Origin: Antitrichia curtipendula | Taxonomy: Eukaryota > Streptophyta > Bryopsida > Hypnales > Leucodontaceae | Length of the DNA stretch: 64,000 nt | NCBI GenBank assembly: GCA_951230915.1 | Contig: OX579636.1 | Span: 35,585,567 to 35,649,566, forward strand | Reading direction: 5' to 3' | Shown: in pieces, positions 24,037 through 36,300 of the stretch | How the letters are laid out: the number at the start of each line of letters is the position of its first letter | Numbering within the stretch: position 1 is the first letter of the stretch | Program-made: the position numbers and the translations under genes | Notes under the pieces: generated by a model | Databases searched by the model: none | Seen by the model: the letters and a program-made list of their open reading frames with translations, nothing else | Told to the model about the DNA's origin: nothing

Positions 24037-25369
24037 ATGGTTGCTCGAGATTTCTCGAAGAGAAAGGTTGATGATTGGTGGACAAGTGTTGGAGATGCAC
24101 CGATTATGGACCCGGATGCGGAATCACCAGAGCCCGTTTCAAAGGCCGTAGTTGCAGAAGGGTCTGTAGCTGCTGTGGAGGCGGAGAGTCTTCGAAGGGG
24201 AAAAAAAAACACGAAGGAGGCACAAGGCTACAAATCCAAAGAAGTGGCCAAGCAAGGGTGCAACGCGAAAATTGCATGAAGTGGCGTTGGATTTTTTTGA
24301 TTAGTATTCGATTTTGCAGTTGAACACAACATACGTCTCACGCGGATTATAGGGAGTGGATGTCATTAAACAAAAGTTCCACCACATGTTCTGGACAACA
24401 ATGAGCGCGGATGAGTGGCATGAAGACCGCACGAAAGAATGCTTCGATCATTGGTTGGAGTCACAAGTGCAAACGTGTATCTTCAACCTTGCCCAAGTTG
24501 CGGAAAAAATAAAAGGCTTTCAGAAGAATGTAGTGCCCAGACAACAAGCATTGAATTTGTTGCACAAGAAGGTGTATTGGTGGCATGAAGCAATGCGTGG
24601 ATTGTCTTCAAGCAACATCCATTCCGCTCCGTGGTTTCAACGAAGTCAGAACTTGGCCTTTGGTCAACAGGCTGCAGGAGGAGTGGTTTTTCTTGAAAGA
24701 GGAGTAGTGGTGGTTCCTTTGTCCGGCCATAGCAAACAAGGGGGGCATGGGAGGGTGCGTAAAGTATGTGTTCAAAATTCAAAACATATTCCCGAGAATA
24801 TGGAATTAGCTGGGAAGTCAGCCTTGCGCGTGGATGAATTGAAGAAGTCTAGGGAGAAGTTGTCCATCGAGGCATTGGTATGTCCATGCGAGCATCCAGG
24901 GGTCATCAAATTCTTTGCTATAAATGACATGACCATGGAGTGTTATTCGCAATGGTGGAATGGCGGTACTCTCGGCGCCATGTTTACCCTTGATGAAAAG
25001 AACCGAGATCCAGATGAAATTGGAGAGTTGGCTTACGATGCAACACCCCAAACAAGGCAAGCCATGAAGCGATTCATGGCATATAGACGCAAGCGCACTG
25101 AACTTGCGTAGGCGATGATTTGCATTGTGGATGCAGTGCAACAGTGCTCTGTATTGCACAACGACATCACACCGGAGAACATTATGCTTCACTTTCCGAA
25201 TGATGATGGAAGAACCATGTGGATTGGTCTATGTGATTGGGGAATGGGTAGCCGCATCAATGAAGAAACCCCTTCTCTTTACCAATTCAATTGTCCAAGG
25301 AAGTTTCAAGCAACCCAAGCGCAACGTAGGTGGGTGTCTCCTGAGTTGATGTACTTGACTGGAGAGACA
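24037..25369 (+). pseudogene. Kinase-like gene, copy B, 5' part (split by element D)
   Basis: Same protein as the 6,119-7,777 gene. It keeps the intact catalytic loop HNDITPENIM and the DWG motif that copy A lost by deletion, but carries its own damage: a frameshift in the A-run near 24,210, stops near 24,301 and 24,351, and a G-to-A nonsense change at 25,109 (TGG to TAG). The reading is then cut after WVSPELMYLTGE by insertion of element D at 25,370. The 3' part is at 59,127-59,461. Confidence 0.82.
25362..25369. repeat. Target-site duplication GAGAGACA (left copy, element D)
   Basis: Exact copy of 59,127-59,134. The uninterrupted site in element A (7,443 region, GGAGAGACAGGAACTTC) contains it once. 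Eight bases is the hAT duplication length. Confidence 0.95.
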
Positions 25370-25760
25370 TAGGGTTGTCCAGACGTCCGGACGCCCTGGA
25401 CATCCGGACGTACGTCCAGAGTCCCGGGACGCTGGCCTCCGGACGTCTCTGGGCATTCGGACGGACCCTGACCCCCTAGCCAGTGGATGGTCGGACGGGG
25501 GGTCGGGAGGTCGAATGGGCCTTCGGACGTTCAGTCGAAGGTCGGACGGGCCTTTGAAACTGCGATTTAGGGTCGGACGGGTCATTGAATTGGCAGTCAA
25601 AGGTCGGACGGGACGTCTGCGGTCGAACGGCCCTTCGCAATGGAGGTCAGACGTGGCGTCCGAGATCGAATGGACCGTCCGAGGTCGGACGGAAATGCGG
25701 ACGCTCCGTCAGAGGTTGGACGGGCTAGAGGAAAGTCGGTCGGGAGCGGGGGTCGGACTG
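25370..25760. repeat. Left terminal block of element D, GGTCGGACGG repeats
   Basis: At least five exact GGTCGGACGG copies and several one-base variants (GGTCGAACGG, GGTTGGACGG) in ~270 bp, after a TAGGGTTGTCCAGACGTCC start. The same motif, in either orientation, fills the right end (58,915-59,100) and the region upstream of each D gene. Confidence 0.85.
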
Positions 25761-25779
25761 GTGATTTTTTTTCTTAAAT

Positions 25780-27815
25780 AAATATTTTTTCAAATTGAAA
25801 AGCCTTTAAGGTATTCAATTTCAAATAGAAATGGGTAGAATAGGAAACTAAATACTCTCTAGGGTATTGAATTTTTTCTAAAAATGGGTAGAATAGGAAA
25901 TTGAATACCCCGTGCGGTATTGAATTTTTTTTTAGAAATGGGTGGAATAGGAAATTGAATACCTTGTAGGGTAATCAATTTTTTTTTAAATGTTTTGAGT
26001 AGGAAATAGAATACCCTACAGAAATTCAATTATTTTTTAAAAATGGATAGAATAGGAAATTGAACATCCTCAACTCCTCAAGGGTATTCAGTTTGGGAAA
26101 AAAATGGATAGAATAGGAATTTGAATGCCCTAGAGGGTATTCAATTTTTTTTTAAATGGGTACAATAGGATATTAAATACCCAAAAGGGTATTCAATTTT
26201 GTTTTTAAATGGGTACAATAGCAAATTGAATAACCTCTAGGGTATTCAATTTTGATAAAAAAATGGGTAGAATAGGAATTTCAATACCCTCCAGGGTATT
26301 CAATTTTTTTTTTAAATGGGTAGAATAGGGTATTAAATATCCTAAAGAGTATTTAATTTGAAAAAACAATGGGTAGAATAGATATAGATAATACCCTCTA
26401 GGGTATTCATTTTTTTTCTTAAATGGATATTTTTTCAAATTGAATACCCTCAAGGATGTTCGATTTTTCAAAAAAATAGGTAGAATATACATATAGAATA
26501 CCCTCTAGGATATTGAATTTTTTTTTTAAAATGCATAGAATAGGAAATTGAATACCCTAATTTCCTAAAGGGTATTCAGTTTTCTTTAAAAATGGGTAGA
26601 ATAGGAAATTGAATATCCTCTAGGGTATTGAATTTTAAAAAAAGATGGGTAGAATAGGAAATTGAATACCCTCTAGGGTATTCAATTTTTAACAAAATAT
26701 AGATAGAATAGGAAATTGAATACCTTGAAGGGTATTAAATTTTAAAAAAAACATCGGTAGAATAGGAAATTGAATACCCTCTAGGGTGTTGAATTTTTTT
26801 AAAAATGGGTCGAATAGTAAATTGAATACCCTAGAGGAAAGTCAATTTTTTCAAAAAAATAGGTAGAATACATATTTAGTATCCTTTAGGATATTGAATT
26901 CTTTTTTTAAATGGGTAGAATAGGAAATTGGATACCATAATTCCCTAAAGGATATTCAATTTTTTTTTAAATGGGTAGAATAGGAAATTGAATATCCTCT
27001 AGGGACTAGTGTATTGAAATTTAAAAAAAGATGGGTAGAATAGGAAATTGAATACCCTCTTACCCTCTAGAGTATTCAATTTTTAACCCAAAATGGGTAG
27101 AATAGAAAATTGAATACCCTGGAGGGTATTAAATTTTTTTAAATGAATCGATAGAGTAGGAAATTGAATACCCTCTAGGTTGTTGAATTTTTTTAAAAAC
27201 GGGTTGAATAGGAAATTGAACACCGTAGAGACTATTCAATTTTTTTTTAAATAGGTAGAATAGGAAATTGAATACGCTCTAGGATATTGAATTTTAAAAA
27301 TAAAATGGGTAGAATAGGAAATTCAAATACCCTTTAGGGTATTCAATATTTTTTTTAAATGGGTAGAATAGGAAACTGAATACCCTGAAGGGTATTTAAT
27401 TTGGAAAAAAAATGGGTACAATAGATATAGATAGTACCCTCTACTCCTCTAGGGTATTCATTTTTTTTCTTAAATGGATGTTTCTTCAAATTCAATACCC
27501 TCAAGGATATTCCATTTTGAAAAAAAACTAGATAGAATACATATTGAATACCCTAGATTCCTAGAGGGTATTCAATTTTTTTAAAGAAATGGATACAACA
27601 GGAAATTGATTATCCTAGAGGGTATTCAATTTTTTTTTTAAATGGGTGGAACAGGAAATTGAATACCCTAAAGAAGTAAAGGGTATTCAATTTTTTCAAA
27701 AAATGGGTACAATAGAAAATTGAATACCCTCTAGGATATTGAATTTTTTGTTAAAAAAGGGTAGAATAGGAAATTGAATATCCTAAAGGGTATTCAATTT
27801 TTAAAAAATGAGTAG
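25780..27815. repeat. Minisatellite with a palindromic core, ~2 kb
   Basis: More than 30 imperfect units of about 45-65 bp with the consensus AAATGGGTAGAATAGGAAA, TTGAATACCCTCTAGGGTATT, CAATTTTTTTT. Each unit contains the inverted pair GAATACCCT/AGGGTATTC. Lies just inside the left terminal block of D. ORFs through it are meaningless. Confidence 0.95.
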
Positions 27816-28228
27816 ACATTACTGAAAATCTACATATAATGTATTCCATTTGCATTGTCCTATTACATGCACGTTCATATGACAATTCATACAACTTCTC
27901 ACAGGTCCTTATCAATCCAACATCCATCAACAAGAATTTATGCAGTTTTTGTTAAAGCGGTTTATGTATTTCATATAGAAAATGATGGAGAGGATATACA
28001 ATTTCAAAACACTATAGAATCCAAAATGTACATCCAATTGCATATAAATTGGTATATACTGGAAATGGAAAATAATACTATTTAGTCCACATGGTGCGCA
28101 AACGTAAATCCTCACTTCTACGTTGATTAAATACTTCTACAGTTCTATAGTCTATATAGTACGCTCAAGTACTAATATGAATGTCGGAAGTATTCATCTG
28201 GTATTGGCCAATTGTAAGAATTGGTAAA
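27816..28228. other. Spacer 3' of kinase D, no gene seen
   Basis: AT-rich, with only short ORFs lacking support. Likely contains the 3' end of the kinase transcript. Confidence 0.5.
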
Positions 28229-29665
28229 TCAATTGGTAATTTCAGCCAAACTACCTCGTGAACCGTTGTCTTCATTGCAAAGTCGCTCCAAGTATTGATG
28301 AAACACCATTGCCAAATCCTCATGGCTAAACTTTGTATGTCCTTGGGTTTCCCGGTGTAACTTGTGGTAGGCCACTGACATGCACTGTTTGTTGATCCTC
28401 TGAGCTATTCGACCCACCGCATATTCCTCTGATTTTCGTGATAAATTGGGAATGACTTCCACATCCGCATTTCTCTTATGCAAATATGCAATATTGGGGT
28501 CTACCCACCACTTCCTTCACAAAGCTTCTTCCTTCTCACCCGCAGATGTGAACGTGTACAAGGATTTGGGTGCTTCGCTACTTACGGAAGTCAAGCTCCA
28601 ATCGCAAACTCCAATGTAGACTAGGGACTTGTCTTCGGAAAAGTGAAACATGATGTTGTCCGGGGAAATATCATTGTGGAGATGTCCAGCATTGTACACT
28701 GCATTCATGATGTGCAGCAATGCCCATGCAAGCTCCGTGCGCTTCCTCCTCCATCGAGCGAGACGGAAAGCTCGAATCACCTCTTTGGGATCAGCGTTTG
28801 TACAAGCCAAAGCAATACCTATGTTGTCTGGATATTACACATCCAAGTTCAACATTTGTCGCAATGTGCTGCCGTTCCACCAGTACAAATACCCTTCGTT
28901 GTTTGTTGCATGCACTGCATAAAATCGTATGACTCCATCATGTGGAATCCTCACTGCCATTGACTCGTTTTGGTGTTCCAATTTTGCGAGTTTTGGTTGT
29001 ATGCCATGTTGGCGAGATACCTTTGATGCAAACTCCCAAAATACGGGTATCCCAGGACATCCTTCAATTCGGACCCTATGAATTGTTGCATACCCGCCCA
29101 TCATGACTTTGTCATCTTGTGCAATCACCCTTGCTGTTTCTGGAAGCGCTACTAGATGCCGTCGCCCCTTCTGCAATTCCGCCATTCCCTCAACGCTCTT
29201 CCACCAAAACATTGACCCTTGCATATTCCGTGAATTAGCAAATGGACGGCACCGTTGAATAAACAAGTCTGCTCTGAGAATGACTTGCTCAAAGTCTGCA
29301 TCCTGTGCACGGTAGCTCTTGTTGTATTTTTCTACAATCACCTTGGCATTCCAAAATGCATCGTTCACCCTGTTTGCCAAGAATTTGTTGAAGCGCGGTT
29401 TGTCCATCTCATGCCTCCATTGCGGAACATTCAGTGCTTCTAACATCTTTTGCGTCATGTCGTCTTTGAATTTTTGAATGCATTCTTCTTTATATCTAAC
29501 ATATTTGCTATCTAGGGACGTGGTGGTTTCGGACTCATAAAACTTGACAGTAAATTCGATCAAAAATGCTTTGCAAGCATCCGTGGAATATTCCTTAGTT
29601 ATCCTAGCTTCTTCATCATCTGACAGCACCCGCTTGCCTTTCCCTCCCTTCTTTGGCCTCGGCAT
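28229..29665 (-). pseudogene. Kinase-like gene of element D, two in-frame stops
   Basis: One frame from ATG at 29,665 (MPRPKKGGKGKRVLS) to 28,229, 478 codons, interrupted by TAA at 28,837-28,835 and TGA at 28,519-28,517. No frameshift. The N-terminal 170 residues are helical, without a recognised domain. The kinase part then shows: glycine loop MGGYATIHRVRI, lysine in WEFASKV, helix-C Glu in LAKLEHQNES, HDGVIRFY, YWWNGSTL, catalytic loop HNDISPDNIMFHF, DWS in place of DFG, and a degenerate activation-segment end WWVDPNIAYL. It is clearly homologous to kinases A and B but much diverged, so the gene has been with the family a long time. Expected activity is protein phosphorylation; substrate and localisation are unknown. 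Confidence 0.78.
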
Positions 29666-29895
29666 CTTGCTGAACTATACTATCAATGAATATTCAAAAG
29701 ATGAAATTGAACTTGGGATTTCACTTCAAATCAAAAATAATGCATAGACCGTCACGCAAAAACTGAAAAAAACAGCAATAAGGGGGCCCCTGTAATCCGA
29801 CTCTTGCCTTCCCTAAGAAAGGAGCCAATGGAGGATAAACCACCAAGCTCTCCGCTCCTCTTGTTAAACACAAGGGAGAAGGCAAGAGTGAGGGC

Positions 29896-30574
29896 GGTCG
29901 GGCCGTCCGCCACTCTTATACTTGTCGGACGGCCTTTTCGGCGGTCGGCTCGATTTTCTGCCATCCAATCAGTCGGTCGCAACTCGGACGTCCGATGAAG
30001 CCAACCGATCAGACGGCTTTAACGGGTATCGGACGGGGTATCCGACAGATTTTCGGACGGTTATAGGTCGGACGCAGCGGTTCTCGGACGGGTGTGGCGG
30101 ACGGGGTATCGGCCGGGTGGTTCGGCCGGGTTTTGGGACAGTTCAGTCGGCCGGGTTGTTGGTCGAGGTCAGGGTCAAACGTAGAGGTTCTCGGACGACT
30201 CTGTCGGACGGGGTATCGGATGTGTGGTTCGGACAGGGTTTTGGGCAGTTCGGTCGGCTCTATCGGACGGGGTATCGGATGTGTGGTTCGGACGGGGTTT
30301 TGGGCAGTTCGGTCGGCTAAGTTGTCGGTTGGGGTCAGGGTCGAACGCAGAGGTTTTCGGACGGGTGTGTTGGACGGGGTATCGAACGGGTGGTTCGGAC
30401 GGGGTTTTAGATAGTTCGGTCCGCCGGGTTGTTGGTAGAGGTCAGGGTCGGACGCAGCGGTTCTTGGACGGGGTATCCGACGGGTGGTTCGTCCGGGTTT
30501 TGGACAGTTTGGTCGGCCGGGTTCTCGGTTGGGGTCAGGGTCGGATGGGGTTCCCAGTGGGGACAGATTCAAAC
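29896..30574. repeat. GTCGGACGG block upstream of kinase D
   Basis: GC-rich array with ~50-bp higher-order repeats (CGGACGGGGTATCGGATGTG, then TGGTTCGGACGGGGTTTTGG, then GCAGTTCGGTCGGC) between 30,000 and 30,550. A TATA-like TATAAG (minus strand) sits at 29,915-29,920, about 250 bases before the kinase ATG. The long minus ORF here (30,009-31,118) is a repeat artefact. Confidence 0.8.
29915..29920 (-). promoter_or_regulatory. TATA-like box of kinase D
   Basis: Minus strand reads CAAGTATAAGAGTGG, at the gene-proximal edge of the GTCGGACGG block, about 250 bases upstream of the ATG at 29,665. Confidence 0.4.
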
Positions 30575-30699
30575 CAAGGTTGATGAATCGGAACGTCCGG
30601 GGGCAAATCACGTCCAAAATCCGGACGTCCGAACGTCCGCAGACGTTGTTGCGGACACAGTGGACGTGGGGGTCACCGTCCGATGGACGCTGACTACCG

Positions 30700-30870
30700 G
30701 ATAGGCGAACGGTGTGGACAGGCGGACGGGCAGACGGTGCGGACAGGCGAACGAGCGGACGGTGCGGACAGGCGGACGGTGCGGACAGGCGGACGGTGCG
30801 GACGGGCGGACAGTGCGGACAGGCGGACAGTGCGGACGTATGGGCAATCAGACAGTTTGTCAGCTGTCCG
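30700..30870. repeat. Short tandem repeats GGACAGGCGGACGGTGC
   Basis: Near-perfect 12-17 bp tandem units (GGTGCGGACAGGCGGAC) in the left arm of E. A shorter inverted version is at 36,840-36,950 in the right arm. Confidence 0.9.
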
Positions 30871-30886
30871 CCCGTCCGACGGCTAA

Positions 30887-31430
30887 AATATGGCTCATAA
30901 TATACCATTGGAAAGGTATTGTGTAGAGCTTTCCAATGGTATACTATGCATCCAATTTGGACAAAAACTCCGACGGTGAGATCCTTCCAAAGATTGTAGT
31001 CGGACGCATGGTCGGTCGCGAGGTCGGATGGGCCGTCCGACTCCGGACAGTCGAGCGGACGGGCCGTCGGACTCCGAACGGTCGAGCGGATAGGCCGTCC
31101 GACCGTATGAATGTCCAACGACTAAAATATGGCCCATAATATACCATTGGAAAGGTATTGTGGAGAGCTTTCCAATGGTATATTATGCGTCCAATTTGGA
31201 CAAAAATTCCTACGGTGAAATCCTTCCAAAGATTGAAGTCTAGCTAGCTGTCTATCCATCTAACCGACCGTCCAACTGCCCGTCTGATCATCTGACCGTC
31301 TGACGACTTAAATATGCCTTATAATATACCATTGAAAAGGTATTGTCGAGAGCTTTTCAATGGTATATCATGCGTTCAATTTGGACAAAAAATTCGACGG
31401 TGCAATCCCTCCAAGGATTAGGTGCTAATT
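30887..31430. repeat. Three ~200-bp repeats, each with a long hairpin
   Basis: Units begin TAAAATATGGC(T/C)CATAAT. The second holds a perfect 20-bp stem, CATAATATACCATTGGAAAG (31,135-31,154) against 31,168-31,187, with a 13-base loop. Inverted counterparts are at 36,320-36,600 and 36,770-36,830, and another direct copy is at 35,090-35,350. Confidence 0.9.
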
Positions 31431-31966
31431 ATTAGTGTAATTCTTGTAATCTTGTAATCTTTTTTTGTACTTAAAAAGGTCAAGTTCGTCAAGATTTAGT
31501 TAGATGGGTGGCTTGCTTGCAATTGGATTATCAAAACCTTTGTATGTTTGATTTAAATTATATATTACCAAGACTCTAACCATATTTTTTTCCCACCTCT
31601 CAATTAAATCAATATTAAAATCGTTAATGTAATTAATATTGTAATCTCCAAGATTAAAAAAGTATTTTAACTTTCTAATTATAAAATCATTTGTACATGC
31701 ATTATTTCTTATTGCTACTACATTTCTTTGGCTTTAAGATTGTGGCATATATTGATAATTCTATTTATGTTAAGATTTTTGGTCCTATTAGTTGATATTG
31801 ACAATAGTATTTAAATTTTTTTGTGAAGTTAAGAAAACTATTTCTTAAGATGAAATCTACTTGTAATCATTAAAGTATGACCTATTTACTCCAATCATTA
31901 ATTTCAAAGTATCCATTCTACAAAGTAACATTGTTTAAGATTTTAGAATATAACATTGCCTTAAAT

Positions 31967-33189
31967 GTCAAATTTAGGTGTGACGACATTAATATATGTT
32001 AAAACATGTGTCGTAAAATCTTAAACAAATCCACAATGTATGTAAAATGAGTTGCAATGAGTTACAATACATTGCCCAAGGTAGAATAAATCACTTATTG
32101 TGGTAGGTAGTATATGGCCAGGATACCCACCTTTGATTTTCAACATGATCTACAATAAAGAAAATCATAAATTAATTTTAGACCAAGAATCCCTCCGGCC
32201 TTACGAAAATCCACATTATAAATCCATTGTTTTACCTAGACCTTTGAATAGATTCATAAAATTCTCTCTGACAACATATTTCAAAATATAAATATTAATT
32301 ATTTATATGAACAATATTCAATGCCATCATTATGTAGATTACAAGCATTCCAGCACTTTTCTTTATTCAATTATAATCCACTAATTTACTCCAATGAAAT
32401 CCATATTTTCCTTTGAAGCACAAGAATGCAATTGTTTTGAAAAATCAATCAATATTACATAATGTACATGTTTGGTCTTGAAAAAATTCACGAGATCATG
32501 TGGAGATGGGTGATTCTCCATTTCATCAATATAACACCATCTAATAAAAGTATAAAATTGATTGTACAATTGTAGTTTAATAATACTGATCCTTTGAATT
32601 TGATATGCATTCTAAGCCCAAATTTAAAGTAACCCTTCAAATCAAAATTGCATGTTTCACATTTGCATATTACAACAAGATGAATTGATGATATTATTTT
32701 TGATGTAGAAGTACATAACAAATATGTACATAAATGAGGTCCATAATTATCATACATGAAGGGTTATCGTATTTAAAGGTCAATCACCTTCTTTACTATC
32801 AAAGCACCATTATTTCAGGTATGAGATATATTGTTGACGGTTTACAATTTAGGATGTAGGAAAATAACTTCAATTATATTTTGGTTGTATGAATGCAATA
32901 TTTAATTTTGAGCTACATTAAACTACATTAAATTACATTGAAGTGCTTAAAGCATTTTTAATAGCATCCCCTAATAGAATAATAAAATAATATAACTGAT
33001 TGTACTGTATTTAGATTGTTTATTTTGGTGTTTCAAACTATGAATGCATTTTACAACAAAACTTAAAGAAATACTTTAGGTTATAATTACATGTTCTACT
33101 TTGTACATTGGTACATAATAATTGATGAAGAAAACAGAGAACACATTGGAAACATAAATGCATAAACTCGTGAGGTTCATATGTGCTAT
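31967..33189. repeat. 1,223-bp segment repeated at 33,390-34,612
   Basis: The two segments are near-identical, with an offset of 1,423 bases. The first stops exactly at the gap and the second begins exactly after it. One small difference was seen (GTAGGAAAATAAC near 32,858 against GTAAAAAAATAAC near 34,281). Likely an unmerged contig overlap. Confidence 0.9.
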
Positions 33190-33389
33190 NNNNNNNNNNN
33201 NNNNNNNNNNNNNNNNNNNNNNNNNNNNNNNNNNNNNNNNNNNNNNNNNNNNNNNNNNNNNNNNNNNNNNNNNNNNNNNNNNNNNNNNNNNNNNNNNNNN
33301 NNNNNNNNNNNNNNNNNNNNNNNNNNNNNNNNNNNNNNNNNNNNNNNNNNNNNNNNNNNNNNNNNNNNNNNNNNNNNNNNNNNNNNNNN
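33190..33389. other. Assembly gap, 200 N
   Basis: Exactly 200 unknown bases, a conventional filler size, between two copies of the same segment. Confidence 1.
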
Positions 33390-36300
33390 GTCAAATTTAG
33401 GTGTGACGACATTAATATATGTTAAAACATGTGTCGTAAAATCTTAAACAAATCCACAATGTATGTAAAATGAGTTGCAATGAGTTACAATACATTGCCC
33501 AAGGTAGAATAAATCACTTATTGTGGTAGGTAGTATATGGCCAGGATACCCACCTTTGATTTTCAACATGATCTACAATAAAGAAAATCATAAATTAATT
33601 TTAGACCAAGAATCCCTCCGGCCTTACGAAAATCCACATTATAAATCCATTGTTTTACCTAGACCTTTGAATAGATTCATAAAATTCTCTCTGACAACAT
33701 ATTTCAAAATATAAATATTAATTATTTATATGAACAATATTCAATGCCATCATTATGTAGATTACAAGCATTCCAGCACTTTTCTTTATTCAATTATAAT
33801 CCACTAATTTACTCCAATGAAATCCATATTTTCCTTTGAAGCACAAGAATGCAATTGTTTTGAAAAATCAATCAATATTACATAATGTACATGTTTGGTC
33901 TTGAAAAAATTCACGAGATCATGTGGAGATGGGTGATTCTCCATTTCATCAATATAACACCATCTAATAAAAGTATAAAATTGATTGTACAATTGTAGTT
34001 TAATAATACTGATCCTTTGAATTTGATATGCATTCTAAGCCCAAATTTAAAGTAACCCTTCAAATCAAAATTGCATGTTTCACATTTGCATATTACAACA
34101 AGATGAATTGATGATATTATTTTTGATGTAGAAGTACATAACAAATATGTACATAAATGAGGTCCATAATTATCATACATGAAGGGTTATCGTATTTAAA
34201 GGTCAATCACCTTCTTTACTATCAAAGCACCATTATTTCAGGTATGAGATATATTGTTGACGGTTTACAATTTAGGATGTAAAAAAATAACTTCAATTAT
34301 ATTTTGGTTGTATGAATGCAATATTTAATTTTGAGCTACATTAAACTACATTAAATTACATTGAAGTGCTTAAAGCATTTTTAATAGCATCCCCTAATAG
34401 AATAATAAAATAATATAACTGATTGTACTGTATTTAGATTGTTTATTTTGGTGTTTCAAACTATGAATGCATTTTACAACAAAACTTAAAGAAATACTTT
34501 AGGTTATAATTACATGTTCTACTTTGTACATTGGTACATAATAATTGATGAAGAAAACAGAGAACACATTGGAAACATAAATGCATAAACTCGTGAGGTT
34601 CATATGTGCTATATTTTGATAATGATATTTAAAGGGAATTGAAGGCCAAATATATTTCGCTCATTGCACCAATGTTTTTGATAAATAATGTAAGGGTTCA
34701 AAGTTTAGGATTTAGGGTTTAGGATATAGGATTTAGGATATAAGATTTAAGGTATAGCATTTAGATTATAGGCTTACATTCGTAGAAGAATAACTTCAAT
34801 TATCCTTTTTTGCATACATTGATGTATAGTAGATGCTTATAGCATTTAATAGCAATCTTTGAAAGCAAATTTGTGCTTTTGAAAATCCAATGTTTTCAGT
34901 AGAGGGGGACAGTTGGGCGAACGGCAAAATAGTTGTTATGCAGAAGGTTGGGCAGATGGACAAGCCAAGAAGTCGGACGCAAAGCTGGGCGGGTGGACAC
35001 GAGGTCGGACGAGAGGTCGGACGGGTGGTCGGACAGGTGGGCTGAGGCGGACGGGCGGTCAGCCGTCCGACCATCTGACCGTCCAACGACTAAAATATGG
35101 CTCATAATACACCATTGGAAAGGTATTGTCAAGAGCTTTCCAATGGTATATTATGCGTCTAATTTGGACAAAAACTTCGACGGTGAGGTCCTTACAAAGA
35201 TTGAGGTCGATCGAGCCGTCCGCCCATCTGGCTGACCGATCGTCTAACCGTCCGACGACTTAAATATGCCTTATAATACATCATTGAAAAGGTATTGTCG
35301 AGAGCTTTTTAATGAAATGTCATGCGTCTAATTTGGACAAAATTTCGACGGTGGAATCCCTCCAAGGACTAGTTGATGACCATTAGTGTAATTCCTCTAA
35401 TTTTCAGCATTCTTGGAGTTATTATCTTCACTTAAGAAGATTGACTTCATCATTTTTCAATTAGATAGGTGAATTTTATTAGTCTATTCAAATTTCTAGA
35501 TAGAATATTTGATTTATATTGCTAGTTTTTTGAAAATATACAAAACTAAATTATGACTTTTTGGATATGGGACATTCTAAGTATCAAGGGTGGGTATCCT
35601 GGCCATATACTACCTACCACAATAAGTGATTTATTCTACCTTGGGCAATGTATTGTAACTCATTGCAACTCATTTTACATACATTGTGGATTTGTTTAAG
35701 ATTTTACGACACATGTTTTAACATATATTAATGTCGTCACACCTAAATTTGACATTTAAGGCAATGTTATATTCTAAAATCTTAAACAATGTTACTTTGT
35801 AGAATGGATACTTTGAAATTAATGATTGGAGTAAATAGGTCATACTTTAATGATTACAAGTAGATTTCATCTTAAGAAATAGTTTTCTTAACTTCACAAA
35901 AAAATTTAAATACTATTGTCAATATCAACTAATAGGACCAAAAATCTTAACATAAATAGAATTATCAATATATGCCACAATCTTAAAGCCAAAGAAATGT
36001 AGTAGCAATAAGAAATAATGCATGTACAAATGATTTTATAATTAGAAAGTTAAAATACTTTTTTAATCTTGGAGATTACAATATTAATTACATTAACGAT
36101 TTTAATATTGATTTAATTGAGAGGTGGGAAAAAAATATGGTTAGAGTCTTGGTAATATATAATTTAAATCAAACATACAAAGGTTTTGATAATCCAATTG
36201 CAAGCAAGCCACCCATCTAACTAAATCTTGACGAACTTGACCTTTTTAAGTACAAAAAAAGATTACAAGATTACAAGAATTACACTAATAATTAGCACCT

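Larger units (their letters stand above)
31440..35580. other. AT-rich interior of element E, no gene seen
   Basis: Contains the duplicated 1,223-bp segment and the N gap. A GC-rich segment at 34,905-35,400 repeats part of the left arm in direct orientation. No ORF has recognisable features, and ORFs containing N are meaningless. Confidence 0.7.

Noticed and set aside
30009..31118. 369-codon minus ORF across the GC block upstream of kinase D
   Set aside because: Composition is entirely short CGGACGG-type repeats (Pro/Arg/Ser/Thr strings), overlaps the boundary of element E, and has no counterpart in other blocks.
33038..33447. ORFs spanning the N gap
   Set aside because: Translations of unknown bases; no evidence of coding.
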